Below are positions 1-10,678 of a stretch of DNA of 64,000 nt, piece after piece; positions within the stretch are counted from its first letter, which is position 1, and every line of letters starts with the position of its first letter. The DNA comes from Microcebus murinus (Eukaryota; Chordata; Mammalia; Primates; Cheirogaleidae), in the NCBI RefSeq assembly GCF_040939455.1, contig NC_134104.1, positions 7,091,501 to 7,155,500 of the forward strand, written 5' to 3'. The position numbers and the translations under genes were made by a program. The notes under the pieces were generated by a model that had not been told where the DNA came from, ran no database searches, and saw only the letters and a list, made by a program, of their open reading frames with translations.

Positions 1-2550
1 TGCACTTGGGACATGGTTCAAGCTGTTTATTTAGACCTTCCAGTATTTTTTTTTTTTCATGATCAATAGTGGAGGCAGAGCAATTTACTCCAAATCTGGG
101 CAAAAGGGTAAGAGATTACATTATTTCTTACATTTGGGCTCCTGATGGGTATTGACAAGTTTATCCATGATTTAATTTATAAAAAAGTGGCTACCTACAG
201 TAGAGAGAAGTGATGCATGGAGTATTGTTGGGACTTTTACAAAGCAGCTATACCCTGGCTTTGTTCCATCTGATATTATCAGCAGAAGGCAAGTAGTGAT
301 TAGTTATAAAATACAGCCATATGAGAGTATAGATTGTTAGATAAACAAAGTATTGTATTTGTGAGTTCTAAAGTTCAATTTCTCTTATGAATTAAAAAAA
401 GAGGGCAGTATATGAATAACCTAGGTATGGGAAATTTTTCAATCAATAATCTTTAGTTCCGGTAGATTCCATGCTCATGTATTCAGTGCTAATTTACCAA
501 ACTATGACTTGATTTCTTTCTAGATGGCTAAAATGTCATTATTCCCTTATACAGTCAATAGCATGCTCCAGAATAGTTGGTTTACCCATTTCAAATAAGA
601 TTTGTTAAGGACAGCAACTTACTAAAATTCACCCTGTGCACTTGGTTCCATTTTGTAATTTAAATATAAAATTATTTTGATACCTCACCTGGGCATTTCC
701 TAAACATCAATAAATATTGTATTCAACTGTATGACTCAGGTCTTTATTGAATACATAGGACTTACATAGATTGTTCCCTTTAAGAATACAAAAATACTTT
801 AATTCTCTCTCATATTCCTCTCTACCCTCTCACAGACTATCTCTATAGGATAAAAGGAAACCATGAGAACAGCTGTTTAATAAGCCAAAGAAAAATTCAC
901 TGGGGATTAAAATAAGTAAATATGCCCTTATGGAATCTTAACCCCATTCACTGATTTTCATAAGTAGAAAATGTTGCTGTTCCAAAGGGTTCAACATTGA
1001 CCATGCAAACCTTCATGAAAACAAGATAAATCCTCTTTATGGAAAGGCAAGCAGGCAAAGTGAAGCTCTTCTCTTTTTCACCAATTCTTCTTTAATCAAA
1101 TGATATGTAAGTAATATGTAGATTAGTAAAGAAAATAGACCAGAGTAAGAAGAAGGAAGATAGCAAGAGAAAAAAGCAGTTGTTTATTTTTACCAGCTTT
1201 AAAGTGATGATACTTTTCAAAGCAAGGTTTTGTGTTGTTTTTTTTTAATTGATTGTATCAGAATTCCGCTCGGTAGAATTGAGATGTTTGAGTTCAATGA
1301 ATTTGGATTTATAGCTTATCGAGATGACATTTATTATTGCCTTATTTTACCTTGAATAGTTGATATTTAAGTACCAAAAGAGAATTGATTCACTCTAAAG
1401 TTTTATAAAATTAGTAAATCTGGTAATATCAATAAAAGGGGAATTGGTAGTTAAGTTGAAAAATAATCAAAACACTCTTGTTGAATTAGAGTATTCTTTT
1501 TAGTTGTAGTTAAAGTGTTTTGTCAGGTAGAAAAGTAAAATTCAGTCATTTGGGATGAAAATACATTTTAAAATAAGTATATTTTAAATAATTAGAAATA
1601 ATTATTTATAGAAATAATTAGGAGATAATAATTCTTCTTTCCAACAGAAAGAAGAAATTGTCATAATTGCAGTTAATCCTCTAATGGTATTCTGAATTTC
1701 CTCTGACAATATACTAAATATACATATGCTTGACATCATTTTAATAGCATTAATTAATAGAAAAATTATTTTTCTCAAATAAAGAACAGTGTCATCTTTA
1801 AAAGAGTAGTCTGTATCCTCCTCCCTAAACTGTACCCTTGATCCAATCATACCTGCTAATCAGTTGTAAATGTTCATGTATTTATTTATTACTGAATTGA
1901 ATAGTTATTCAAACAAAATCTCAGACAGTGATTTTTGCTCAGTGTATGATGTTCCAATGGCCATTCGAATCTCTATTTTGTCCAAAATGCAATAAGGCCA
2001 TCAATCAACTTTTCCTAATTATCACATGTAAAATTAACCCCAAGTTTTAACCAAATGGCTATTTTATTCATGTCTACACAGATGTATCCAAGTCAGATCA
2101 AACCCATTAACCCCTTCAGGCTCACGTTCCACATTTTCTCTCGTTGGCCATGCCTGGGACCAGGAACCACACGGCACTGTGGTTCTTTGGTGGATAGATT
2201 TGAGCCACCATTCACCATCAGCCTTCTTCCCAGTGACAGAGATGTGGTTTCTGGTATGAAATCTTTACAAAAGGAACCAGAAAGTGCATCCACAGGTAAA
2301 AAGATCCATATTTTTGCCAACAACTCTTTTGGGACTAAATCTGAATGTATTCTATGTAAGAGACATATCTATAAATTACTTAAATCCTGGTACTATGTTG
2401 GTTCCCTCTTTAAACTTATAGGCATCCACTTTTTTCCTATCCAGGATGAGAATTGTTGTTGGTTTTTTTTTTTTTTAATGGTCCTTTACATTTCCTTCAC
2501 ATCATCCAGCAGGGACGTGGACAAGGGTGACAATGTGCTCGGTAGGTGGT
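1..2550. other. AT-rich DNA, no gene seen
   Basis: This is strongly AT-rich and has only short, stop-interrupted frames. A T-run lies near position 50. A segment around 1565-1632 repeats A/T-rich words containing AATAATTA. I recognise no repeat family or exon. A 193-codon frame starting at 2055 resembles nothing and runs into repeat-derived sequence at its end. Confidence 0.6.
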
Positions 2551-2551
2551 C

Positions 2552-2605
2552 CCCCTCTGTGATTAAGAGCACAAGCTCTGGAGTCTCGCTAGCTGCGTTG
2601 GCATC
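2552..2605 (+). repeat. MIR 5' fragment
   Basis: The stretch GTGATTAAGAGCACAAGC followed by TCTGGAGTCT matches the start of the MIR SINE consensus (tRNA-derived head). Only the head survives. The following sequence passes directly into a different old repeat-like segment. Confidence 0.5.
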
Positions 2606-2611
2606 AAGGTC

Positions 2612-3058
2612 CGGGTGTACCAGTCAGCTTCTGTGAGGGCTGGTGCAGTAGCAGCACTCCTACCATCTCGGTGGCTTTACAGAACAAAGATGTATTACTC
2701 CCTGAGCCACATCCCTTTGCTGGCCACTGTGGCTACGCTCCTTGTGTTGTCTTCACTCTGAGATCCAGGCTGAAGGACCAGTCTGACCTGGGACACTCCA
2801 TTCCAGTGTCAGAGGGAAAAAAGAATGTCAAATTAAGCAATGGCTTAAAATTCCTGCTCAGATATGGCACAAGTTATCCACTCACATCCCATTGGCCAAA
2901 ACATGATTGTCACATGTCACAACAGTGCCGATTGGCCGCGGGATGGAGATGTATATTTCTCCCACAGTGAGGCACTGCCAGTCATGCAGCAACAGGTGGA
3001 GACATATAATCTTCTTACAGAGAGGGAATAATTGGGGACAGTTTTATAATCCACTACA
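2612..3058 (-). repeat. Old LTR/MER-like remnant, family not named
   Basis: The left end (CAGTCAGCTTCTGTGAGGGC, then GTGGCTTTACAGAAC) resembles the reversed 3' end of MaLR-type LTRs. Internal words such as CCCATTGGCCAAAACATG and a right end near CCACTACA fit an old LTR-like repeat. It is diverged, no TSD was found and no family is assigned. The 99-codon frame inside it is not a gene. Confidence 0.35.
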
Positions 3059-3067
3059 CTAACCATA

Positions 3068-3235
3068 TAACCTTAATCAACTTTATGCCTTGGTTTCTCT
3101 ATCTATAAAATGAAAGTAATAATAATAACATCTACCCCAGAGATGTTGTGAGAATTAATGTGATAGTGTAAAGTTCTCAGCACAATTTCCAACACAAAAT
3201 AGGCATTTTATAAATAGTAGATGCTGTTCTTCATC
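3068..3235 (+). repeat. MIR SINE (core and 3' part)
   Basis: The sequence follows the MIR consensus: a degraded 'CTCAGTTTCCTCATCTGTAAAATG' block (here TTTCTCTATCTATAAAATG), then a TAATAATAATAAC stretch, then GTTGTGAGAATTAATGTGATA, and then the AGCACAATTTCC and AGGCATTTTATAAAT parts. The order and spacing are those of a sense MIR. Confidence 0.75.
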
Positions 3236-3267
3236 TGTTATAATGTGGCATTAAGTTCAGTTCTCAC

Positions 3268-3830
3268 TGAGGTTATGTACTATATTAATTGTTATGGATT
3301 ACTGCTGCAACAGAAAAATCTCTAAATCTCAGCAAGTTAGCAAAATACATTTTTCTCACTCCCATAAATCTAATTGGCTGATACCATACAGGGCCCCAGG
3401 CTGATGAACATGTTGTTGTCTTTAGCACATGACTTCCAAGATCTCCTGAGGGCTAATATTCAGCTAGCAGACAAGGGAAGACCAAGAGTAGATGATTACG
3501 CAGAAGATTTTAATGATCCAGGTCTGGAAATAATATATGTCACTCCTACCCATGTCCTATGGTTATAGCTAACTGCAAGAGTAGCTGGGTATTGTAGTTT
3601 AGCTCTGTGCCCAAGAGGAAGGGAAACTTGTAGGGCGAACACAGTGGAGGCTTTGGCATATATACCCAATATAAATGTCTGGCATCAAAGAAATACAGGT
3701 AATGCGGGTTAGGAATAGGGGATGGGGCAGAGGAAATGCTTTGCCCCAGTGATGAAAATATCCCTGGTAGAGATAGTATTTTGCTGTGCCCTTGACTCAT
3801 TCTTTAGCGGTATATTTTTTAAAACAAATA
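3268..3830. repeat. Possible old repeat remnant, unnamed
   Basis: The stretch around 3290-3345 (ATGGATTACTGCTGCAACAG, then AAATCTCAGCAAGTTAGCAAA) resembles the start of common mammalian LTR-like repeats. The part near 3575-3640 (GAGTAGCTGGGTATTGTAGTTTAG in two overlapping words) resembles their tail. This is too diverged to name and I see no gene in it. Confidence 0.3.
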
Positions 3831-5342
3831 AGTTGGGATGTTTTGACTTTTGAAGTGGGTATAAATGACACTTAACACAAGAGATGCAAATCCATACTGT
3901 TTGACTTCTGCTAGCTGAACTGTTAAAGTAGACACAGAAAAAGCGCCAACTTCAGCACCCATGCTCCAGAGCAACTCTCTAACCTGACAATTACACCCAC
4001 ATTGTGTCTAAGAATGCTGAAGAATTAGATGGTGTCTTCCAATATCTGCTGCTTGCTGTTGACTAGCAATTTGCATTTTGTTTTGAATCACATAGGCATC
4101 TGTAGGTTAAACACATGCTGTAAGTTTAGGTTGAATTAATCGAACAATAGTCAATGTTCCCAAAATAGAGCGTGCATTATAATAATCTGTAAGCCGTCTT
4201 TGAGAACCTCTGCCTGCTCAAGAAGATCAGGTGCCCTTGGAAATTAACACCCATACTTTTTCATTAGAAGCGAGAGACCAGCATTAATGCTAAACTCACC
4301 ACCGAGGAAAGAGAAACGTCAGAGGGAAATATCTGAGAAGGCTACGAGAGAGAGAGCCAGAAGAAACAGGGTGGTGGTCCATAATACTTCTAGCTCTCTT
4401 ACATCGTTCTTGCTCCCTTAACTTGATGTCAAATCCACATCCATCTGTGCAGCGCCCAATGAGTTTGTCACCAAACTCAAACAGTGAATAATAATATCAC
4501 TAGCACATGCTAACCCTTCCATAGGGCAGTTACACTGGATCAAAAAACTTGACTGCTTTGAATATATTGCCATTCAAAGTAAATAATGTCTCATAATGGA
4601 ACTTCTGTTTAATGAAGAGAAGTTTTTCAAGGAGAAGGTTTATTTCACTGCCACACTCTGTCATTTCGATCTCAAAGGGACCCAATTCGGTCACGTGCAG
4701 GATGGTAGATGGGTCCAAACCATGTGATATAAAAAGAAAGTGGGAGAAGTGGGGGTGTTTTCCCCAGAGAATACTTGAGAAAGGTGCATGACAGTTGTTT
4801 TAAAGGAATCTTGGTATTTGAAGACGAAGGAGGGATTACAGTTTTTCTGCTGGACTCTGGGGAATAGAAGTAGGACCCGGCAGTTGAAGCTACAAAGTGG
4901 CATATTTTGTTTCAAGGTAAGAAAGAACTTTCTGCAGTCAGAGCTGGGCAGAGGTAACATGGTCTGTTCTCTGTGTTTGCACTGTCCTGAACACTCCATC
5001 ACTAGAAAGCATGAAGAAGCTGAGAAAGCTAAGAAGTGAGGTTGGAATACACGTATTTTAAAGTCTCTACTAACACAGAGCTTCCTGGGGAGAAGAGCAA
5101 CACCCTTCCATGTCAGGCAACAACTCAGCGCTCTATAGGGCCATTGCTTTGTTACTCGGGAAGCCATCATTTCTCTATAGCAGAAATGAATCATACTTAA
5201 CCAAAGTGATATTCCAGTCCATACGCAAAACGTGTGGTCAAATGCAGCAGTCTCCTGACTAAGCTACCAGGCTACAGGAGTCCCCACTCACAGAAAAGAC
5301 TTACCCTTGCTCTATGTCGTCAACACACTCTGCCTTCAGTCA
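3831..5342. other. Non-coding, nothing recognised
   Basis: There is no recognisable repeat or exon here. A 167-codon frame on the minus strand (4691-5194) has no recognisable domain and no gene-like context. It is treated as a chance frame. Confidence 0.55.
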
Positions 5343-5356
5343 AGAGACAGGGAATG
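5343..5356. repeat. Alu target-site duplication, 5' copy
   Basis: AGAGACAGGGAATG occurs here and again at 5652-5665, just after the oligo(A) tail of the Alu. The 14-bp direct repeat marks the insertion event. Confidence 0.9.
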
Positions 5357-5648
<292 letters not shown>

Positions 5649-5651
5649 GAG

Positions 5652-5665
5652 AGAGACAGGGAATG
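5652..5665. repeat. Alu target-site duplication, 3' copy
   Basis: This is an exact match to 5343-5356 and lies directly after the A-rich tail. Confidence 0.9.
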
Positions 5666-5752
5666 AAATACCCTCTGGAGGCTTCTCCATGGCCTCGCAG
5701 TCTTTTCAGAGCCAGGACTCCCTGACGCATCAGCCAGAGTACACTCAAGATT

Positions 5753-5765
5753 TGTAGGCATTTCT
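5753..5765. repeat. L1 target-site duplication, left copy
   Basis: TGTAGGCATTTCT is repeated exactly at 6474-6486. It sits at the oligo(T) end of the minus-strand L1. Confidence 0.85.
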
Positions 5766-6473
5766 TTTTTTTTTTTTTTAACTTTACAGTTATAATTTTT
5801 TTTATATATTTTTTTTTATTTTGGCATATTATGGGGGTACAGATTTTAAGGTTTCAATAAATGCCCATTTTCCCCCCTCCCCCCAAAAGTCTGAGTCTCC
5901 ATCATGACCATCCCCCAGATGGTGCACATCTCACTCATTATGTATGTATATACCCGCCCCCCTTCCCCCTCCCCCCTCCCCAATACCCTATTACTGTAGC
6001 ACCTATGTGTCCACTTAGGTGCTACTCAGTTAATACCAGTTTGCTGGAGAATATATCTGGTGCTTGTTTTTCCATTCTTGGGATACTTCACTTAGTAGTA
6101 TGGGTTCCAGCTCTAACCAGGAAAATATAAGATGTGCTATATCACCATTGTTTCTTAGAGCTGAATAGTACTCCATGGTATACATATACCACATTTTATT
6201 AATCCATTCTTGGATTGATGGGCACTTGGGCTGTTTCCACAGCCTTGCAATTATGAATTGTGCTGCTATAAACATTCGAGTGCAGGTGTCTTTTTTGTAG
6301 AGTGTCACTGGATCATTTGGGTAGATGCCCAGCAATGGGATTGCTGGATCAAATGGTAGATTCACTTGTATCGCTTTAAGGTATCTCCATATTGCTTTCC
6401 ACAGAGGTTGAACTAGTTTGCAGTCCCACCAGCAGTGTAGGAGTGTTCCTCTCTCTCCACAACCACGCCAGCA
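5766..6473 (-). mobile_element. Lemur-type L1, 5'-truncated, 3' end of ORF2 plus 3' UTR
   Basis: On the minus strand this reads as the C-terminal part of ORF2 (the reverse transcriptase/endonuclease protein), then a 3' UTR and a poly(A) tail that appears as T-runs at 5766-5813. The encoded C-terminus is open for about 145 codons (6030-6473) and contains the L1 hallmarks CWWDCKLVQPLW, NKMWYMYTMEYYSALRNNGD and SQEWKNKHQIYSPANWY. The 3' UTR holds a G-rich/C-rich tract near 5953-5980 and the AATGAGTGAGATGTGCACC block. It is about 708 bp of an element that would be about 6 kb. It lacks promoter, ORF1, endonuclease and RT catalytic core, so it cannot move. The 13-bp TSD and the intact frame suggest a fairly recent insertion. 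Confidence 0.93.
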
Positions 6474-6486
6474 TGTAGGCATTTCT
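6474..6486. repeat. L1 target-site duplication, right copy
   Basis: An exact copy of 5753-5765 next to the truncated 5' end of the L1. Confidence 0.85.
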
Positions 6487-6914
6487 AATGCACAAAATAT
6501 GGCAGGAAGAAGATGTAATTCCTACTCTCCAAGAATCCGGTTTCGATAATGGCAAAGAAGGAATAGATTCCTTCCTCTTTAGCCATCTCCTAAACTCTCA
6601 CCAGTGAATATCCTAAATATATATTCACTCTCTTAAATCTTCATCAGCCCCCGACTCTGGGGTGGCCAGGCCCACAGCAGTCAGGCATATCAAGAGAGGA
6701 CACAAGAAGAAGGCAGACAGAGAAACTATTCTGTGTTGTCACAGAAGGGCTTCCTTCATTGAACATGAGGTTGAATTAGGCCACCCCATTACTTACCAGC
6801 ACTTCAGGGGTATTGGGCCCCAAGCCAACACTTCCCATGTCTCCTTCACTGGCCACAGGCCACAGGTGGATCTCTGTGAGCAAAGGAAGCATCAGAGTGA
6901 ACTGGCAAAAGTCA
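6487..6914. other. Short unique segment between two transposons
   Basis: No repeat or gene is recognised. An 88-codon frame at 6662-6928 has no known domain and its end runs into the MER5A-like element. Confidence 0.5.
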
Positions 6915-6922
6915 GCTTAGGT

Positions 6923-7099
6923 CAGTAGTTCCCCAAGTGCGTCTCCACGCCAGCAGCCATAGCGTCACCAGAGAACTGACTACAAGTGCGAATTCTCAAG
7001 CTCTCCCCAGATTCCCTGACTCAGCCGCTCTGAAGATGGGGCCAGTCATCTGCAAACCCTGCAGGGATTCTGACACACACTGAAGTTTGAGAACTTCTG
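6923..7099 (+). mobile_element. MER5A-type non-autonomous hAT element
   Basis: The 177-bp element begins CAGTAGTTCCCCAAGTGCG and ends GAAGTTTGAGAACTTCTG, which are imperfect terminal inverted repeats of the Charlie/MER5 group. It is flanked by the perfect 8-bp direct repeat GCTTAGGT at 6915-6922 and 7100-7107. An 8-bp TSD is diagnostic for hAT transposons. The MER5A consensus is close to 190 bp, so this copy is nearly full length. It encodes nothing and was moved by a transposase supplied elsewhere. Confidence 0.88.
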
Positions 7100-7107
7100 G
7101 CTTAGGT

Positions 7108-10100
7108 TTCCCTCAAATCTGATACACAATGCCCCTTCTGCCCACAGGAGAGACCTTGGAGTGTGTGCTCATGCAAGAGCTATGCAAAGTCACAGCTAGA
7201 GATGGCCTTATCTCCCGCTGCATGGGCAGGTTTAACCTGGACTCAATGCCCAGGGTAAACAAAAAGCAAAAGCAAAATGCTTTTGGTCCAACAGATAAAA
7301 TATACATGATCACACCAAGTTGCAAAGATTATGGGCAGAAAGCAAGGACTTCTCTGCTTCTCGGTTGCTCTTGTTATATAAGTAAACTGCTTAGTGTTTT
7401 GGAATTACAGTTAATCCATCCAGAAGGGTTTTTTTTGTTGTTCTCTTTAAAATTAATAGTCTTCCCTCTTATTCTTTAAATAAAAGACGCTATCAGTGAA
7501 TATGAATGGTGTACTCTCGAGAAAAGCCATATTAAGAAAATTGAATAGAGGGCTTATCATGGCAAACCCTCATGCAGTCAAGTGAGGAATAATTATAGTT
7601 ACATAACATTTACTTTCATTCAAAACATCTCTTGACCATCTTCATATTGCCAGAAATTGGCCTTTAATAGCTGTTCCGAATTGCCATAGCTCCTTGGCTT
7701 AGTCAACAAATCTCTAATAAGTACCTACTGTCTAAAGAAGACAAAGGGAGAAATAGAAAACAAAATGTCCTGATTTCAGCCCTAGAGGTCTTAAACTTTA
7801 AGAAAATAAGAGTATCGATGAAGCAATAATGTACATAAAGAAGCACAGCATTAAACAAGAAAGAGAGTGGTACAGTAAGGGAGGAGAACATTAGGAAGGG
7901 CTGGTGTCAGTAGGAAACATCCAAGGATATGGTGGAATGTGCAGGAGTCTGGGAGGAAGAGCAGGATTTTGGTGGGCAGTAGGGTTTTCCCAGGGCAACA
8001 CTTTCCAAACAAGGATTCCACCTATATCCAGGGAGTATGGGCAATGAGGTTGGTCAGGCAGGGGTACGACCTGCCACACCATGGAGAAGTTGGGGAGCCA
8101 TGCGTTGGCATGGTGCTGAGCTGGTAGGTCTTTGAGAAGTGACTGCTTTGATTGGGGGAAATTGGGGGGAGCGAGAATACACAGGAATTTCAACCTGGCA
8201 GTCATGAACAAGACAGACTGCAGAGGAAATAACGGGATTAGGAGGCAGTTGGGACGCTGATGGGATGGGAAGAGGCCCTGAGTGTTCCCAGAGCAGTAAA
8301 GGAGCAGAGAAAAATGGCCCAGCTTTAGTGCCATCAGCCGTGCTGAGAGCCACGATCACTCATGAGCCCAGAGAGTAGGCTGGCGATGGATTCCACCCAA
8401 AGAAAGCTCTAACCCTGCACTCCCTGAGCAAGAGGGATTGCACATGGCCACCTGCCAGGTGCAGAGTTGAGGTCGTTCCAGTGAACAAACAACGCTGCCG
8501 GAGGAGGGTTAAGTGAGCCGCTGCGACTTAGAGCTGCAGCTTGTCTGTTACCCTCCCGTGCAAGCAGTTGGCTGGCAGAGTTTAAGAGCATGTCTTTGGG
8601 GATTTGTCCTCCCTGGAGCACTGTGGGGAACGCGTGTGACCAGGGTTAGGACTGGGAAATGTGTTCATCCTGAATACGAGGGGGCCATTTCATTTTGTGA
8701 TCTGGAGCCGAGAGTAGACAAGGCTCCTTTCTTATGCGCAAAAAACAGTGGTTTGCTTGGCATTCATCTCATAGTCACTCACGGTCATACACGTCAAACT
8801 GCAAATATTATTTTCTGTGCCCGGGAAGTAACACTCGCTTATGCCTCTGTCGAAGTCACCGGGACTTTTAGCCTTGCTCTGAACCAGCATGAAAGGAGGC
8901 CCCAGGGAAACAAGGGTCTATGCTGAAAATGTAGAACGGGCTTTAAGTGGAGCCCACCTTAGTCTGCGAATAACCTTGATGTTAAGTGCGGGTTGATTTA
9001 GAACTTCAAAGTAAGTGAAGATGATTTTTACAATGCCCTAAAATGATATAAATAAATAAATAAATACTGAGCTAAACTATCTTGCTCTTGATGAACTTTA
9101 TTTTTCAGGGAAATAGCTTATTTTGCCTGCACTATTGAGTTAACAGTCTTGATTCTTTGTCCATGTTGTGTGTGTAAGTTGAATTTATTTTAAATGCTGA
9201 ATGTTTTGTAAGTCTCCGCTACCAGGGCGAGTATAAAGAGGTTATGCTTGGTACTGGGTTGATAATGGCTATCATGTGGTGTTCCAGGATCAGAAATTAT
9301 ATTTCACCTGAAAATCCTTGGTTGTAAATACTCACACAAATAATGCCAAACTCATTCACAGTAGTCTACCCCAAAATGTATAAAATCTGAGCCTTAGAGC
9401 AACTGATTTAAAAAGAGATGACATTGTGGTTACAGAGACACACAAAAATAGTATGGGATAGGAGAATTTAATGAAAACTCACCAGCCATGATCAAATAAA
9501 CTCCCAGTATTTTCACTGAGTCAATAAGGTTTTCTTAAAATAAGCAATTGTTAAAACTGTACAAGATCTCTTCTGGTTACCTTCAACCAACCTAAAGTAA
9601 ATTGTCCTTTTATTACAAAAATAGTATAGAAGCTATCAGCACCAAGGACAGACCCTGGGCATCCTCATGTGACTTGTTCTAGACTTGTTCTAGTCCATTC
9701 CTTTCTTCATGAGGGAATCTGTACTCAAGTTACTTCCTCCATTTTTAGCTTTCCAGACAAGCTGCTGGTATTGCTAAAATAAGGCAAGACTTGATATGTG
9801 GAGAAACAGAGTGGCAAGCCCTGTGTGCCCTTCCTGGCTTCTTCCCAGGCTGGTTCAGACATTGGTGACCTGGCTGAATCCTTTGTGCTTCATGTTCCAA
9901 CCACTCTGTCCCCTTACAGCACCCCAAGATTTCATAAAATAAAAACGACAAGAGATTTCATTGAATTGGCGAAGAAAGGGAAATAGTTGAGTAAAAGGCC
10001 TTGAAGCCCTTAGCACATGAGAAGGAACCACACAGTGGCTCAGGGATGAACAGCAGTTTCTCATAAGTAGACACAGAAAATAGGGGTAATATATAGGCAA

Positions 10101-10243
10101 AAGGGACTTGCTGAAATCAGAGATTTTGACACTCCAAAATTGTTTTAAAAGGAAGGAAGCGTCATTTATTTGCTGTGGTCTCAGAAAAAGCAAAAAGCAA
10201 AAGGATAGACTAGGTGGCTTCTTGAATTAGATGTACAGGTCAT
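7108..10243. other. Non-coding, nothing firm recognised
   Basis: There is an ATAA tandem run at about 9047-9065. Moderate GC lies around 7900-8900, where several overlapping frames up to 147 codons occur on both strands. That pattern is typical of chance frames, and none shows a recognisable domain. Confidence 0.5.
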
Positions 10244-10260
10244 TAAATCTGAGATGTCAA
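10244..10260. repeat. TSD of the inverted L1, left copy
   Basis: TAAATCTGAGATGTCAA matches TAAATCTAGGATGTCAA at 10662-10678 at 15 of 17 positions. Confidence 0.75.
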
Positions 10261-10661
10261 GCATGTCCATCCCCCAGATGGTGCACATCACACTCATTAT
10301 ATGTGTATATACCCATGCTCTCCTCCACCTTCACATATGCCTGACACCCGGTGAATGTTATTGCTATATGTGCACTTAAGTGTTGATCAGTTAAAACCAA
10401 TTTGATGGTGAGTACATGTGGTGCTTGTTTGTCCACTCTTGGGATACTTCACTTAGTAGAATGGGTTCCCGCTCTATCCAGGATAATACAGGAGGTGCTA
10501 TATTGCCATTGTTTTTTGTTTGTTTTTTGTTTTGGGGTTGTTTGTTTGTGGCTGAATGGAACTCCATTCTTAGACTCGGGTGGGGCAAGGGCAATATACA
10601 TAACCTAAACATTTGTATCCCCATAATATGCTGAAATAAAAAAGAAAAAAATAAGATAAAA
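10261..10661 (+). mobile_element. Lemur-type L1 with 5' inversion (twin priming)
   Basis: The left part (10261 to about 10568) is L1 in minus orientation. It holds the end of ORF2 (the SQEWTNKHHMYSPSNWF region, 10391-10510) and the first part of the 3' UTR. The right part (about 10570-10661) is the remaining 3' UTR in plus orientation (GGGCAATATACATAACCTAA, then CCCCATAATATGCTGAAAT) followed by an A-rich tail. The two parts meet with a small loss of 3' UTR sequence. One TSD encloses both, so they came from one insertion. A T/G-rich stretch of about 40 bases (10513-10552), absent from the other copies, lies inside the inverted part. This is the arrangement predicted by twin priming. Divergence is higher than in the other lemur-type copies. 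Confidence 0.88.
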
Positions 10662-10678
10662 TAAATCTAGGATGTCAA
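10662..10678. repeat. TSD of the inverted L1, right copy
   Basis: Matches 10244-10260 at 15 of 17 bases. The differences are two adjacent bases. Confidence 0.75.

Noticed and set aside
2055..2636. 193-codon frame on the plus strand
   Set aside because: No domain or initiation context is recognised, and it ends in MIR and LTR-like repeat sequence.
4691..5194. 167-codon minus-strand frame
   Set aside because: No recognisable domain, and overlapped by an 83-codon frame on the other strand. Low support.
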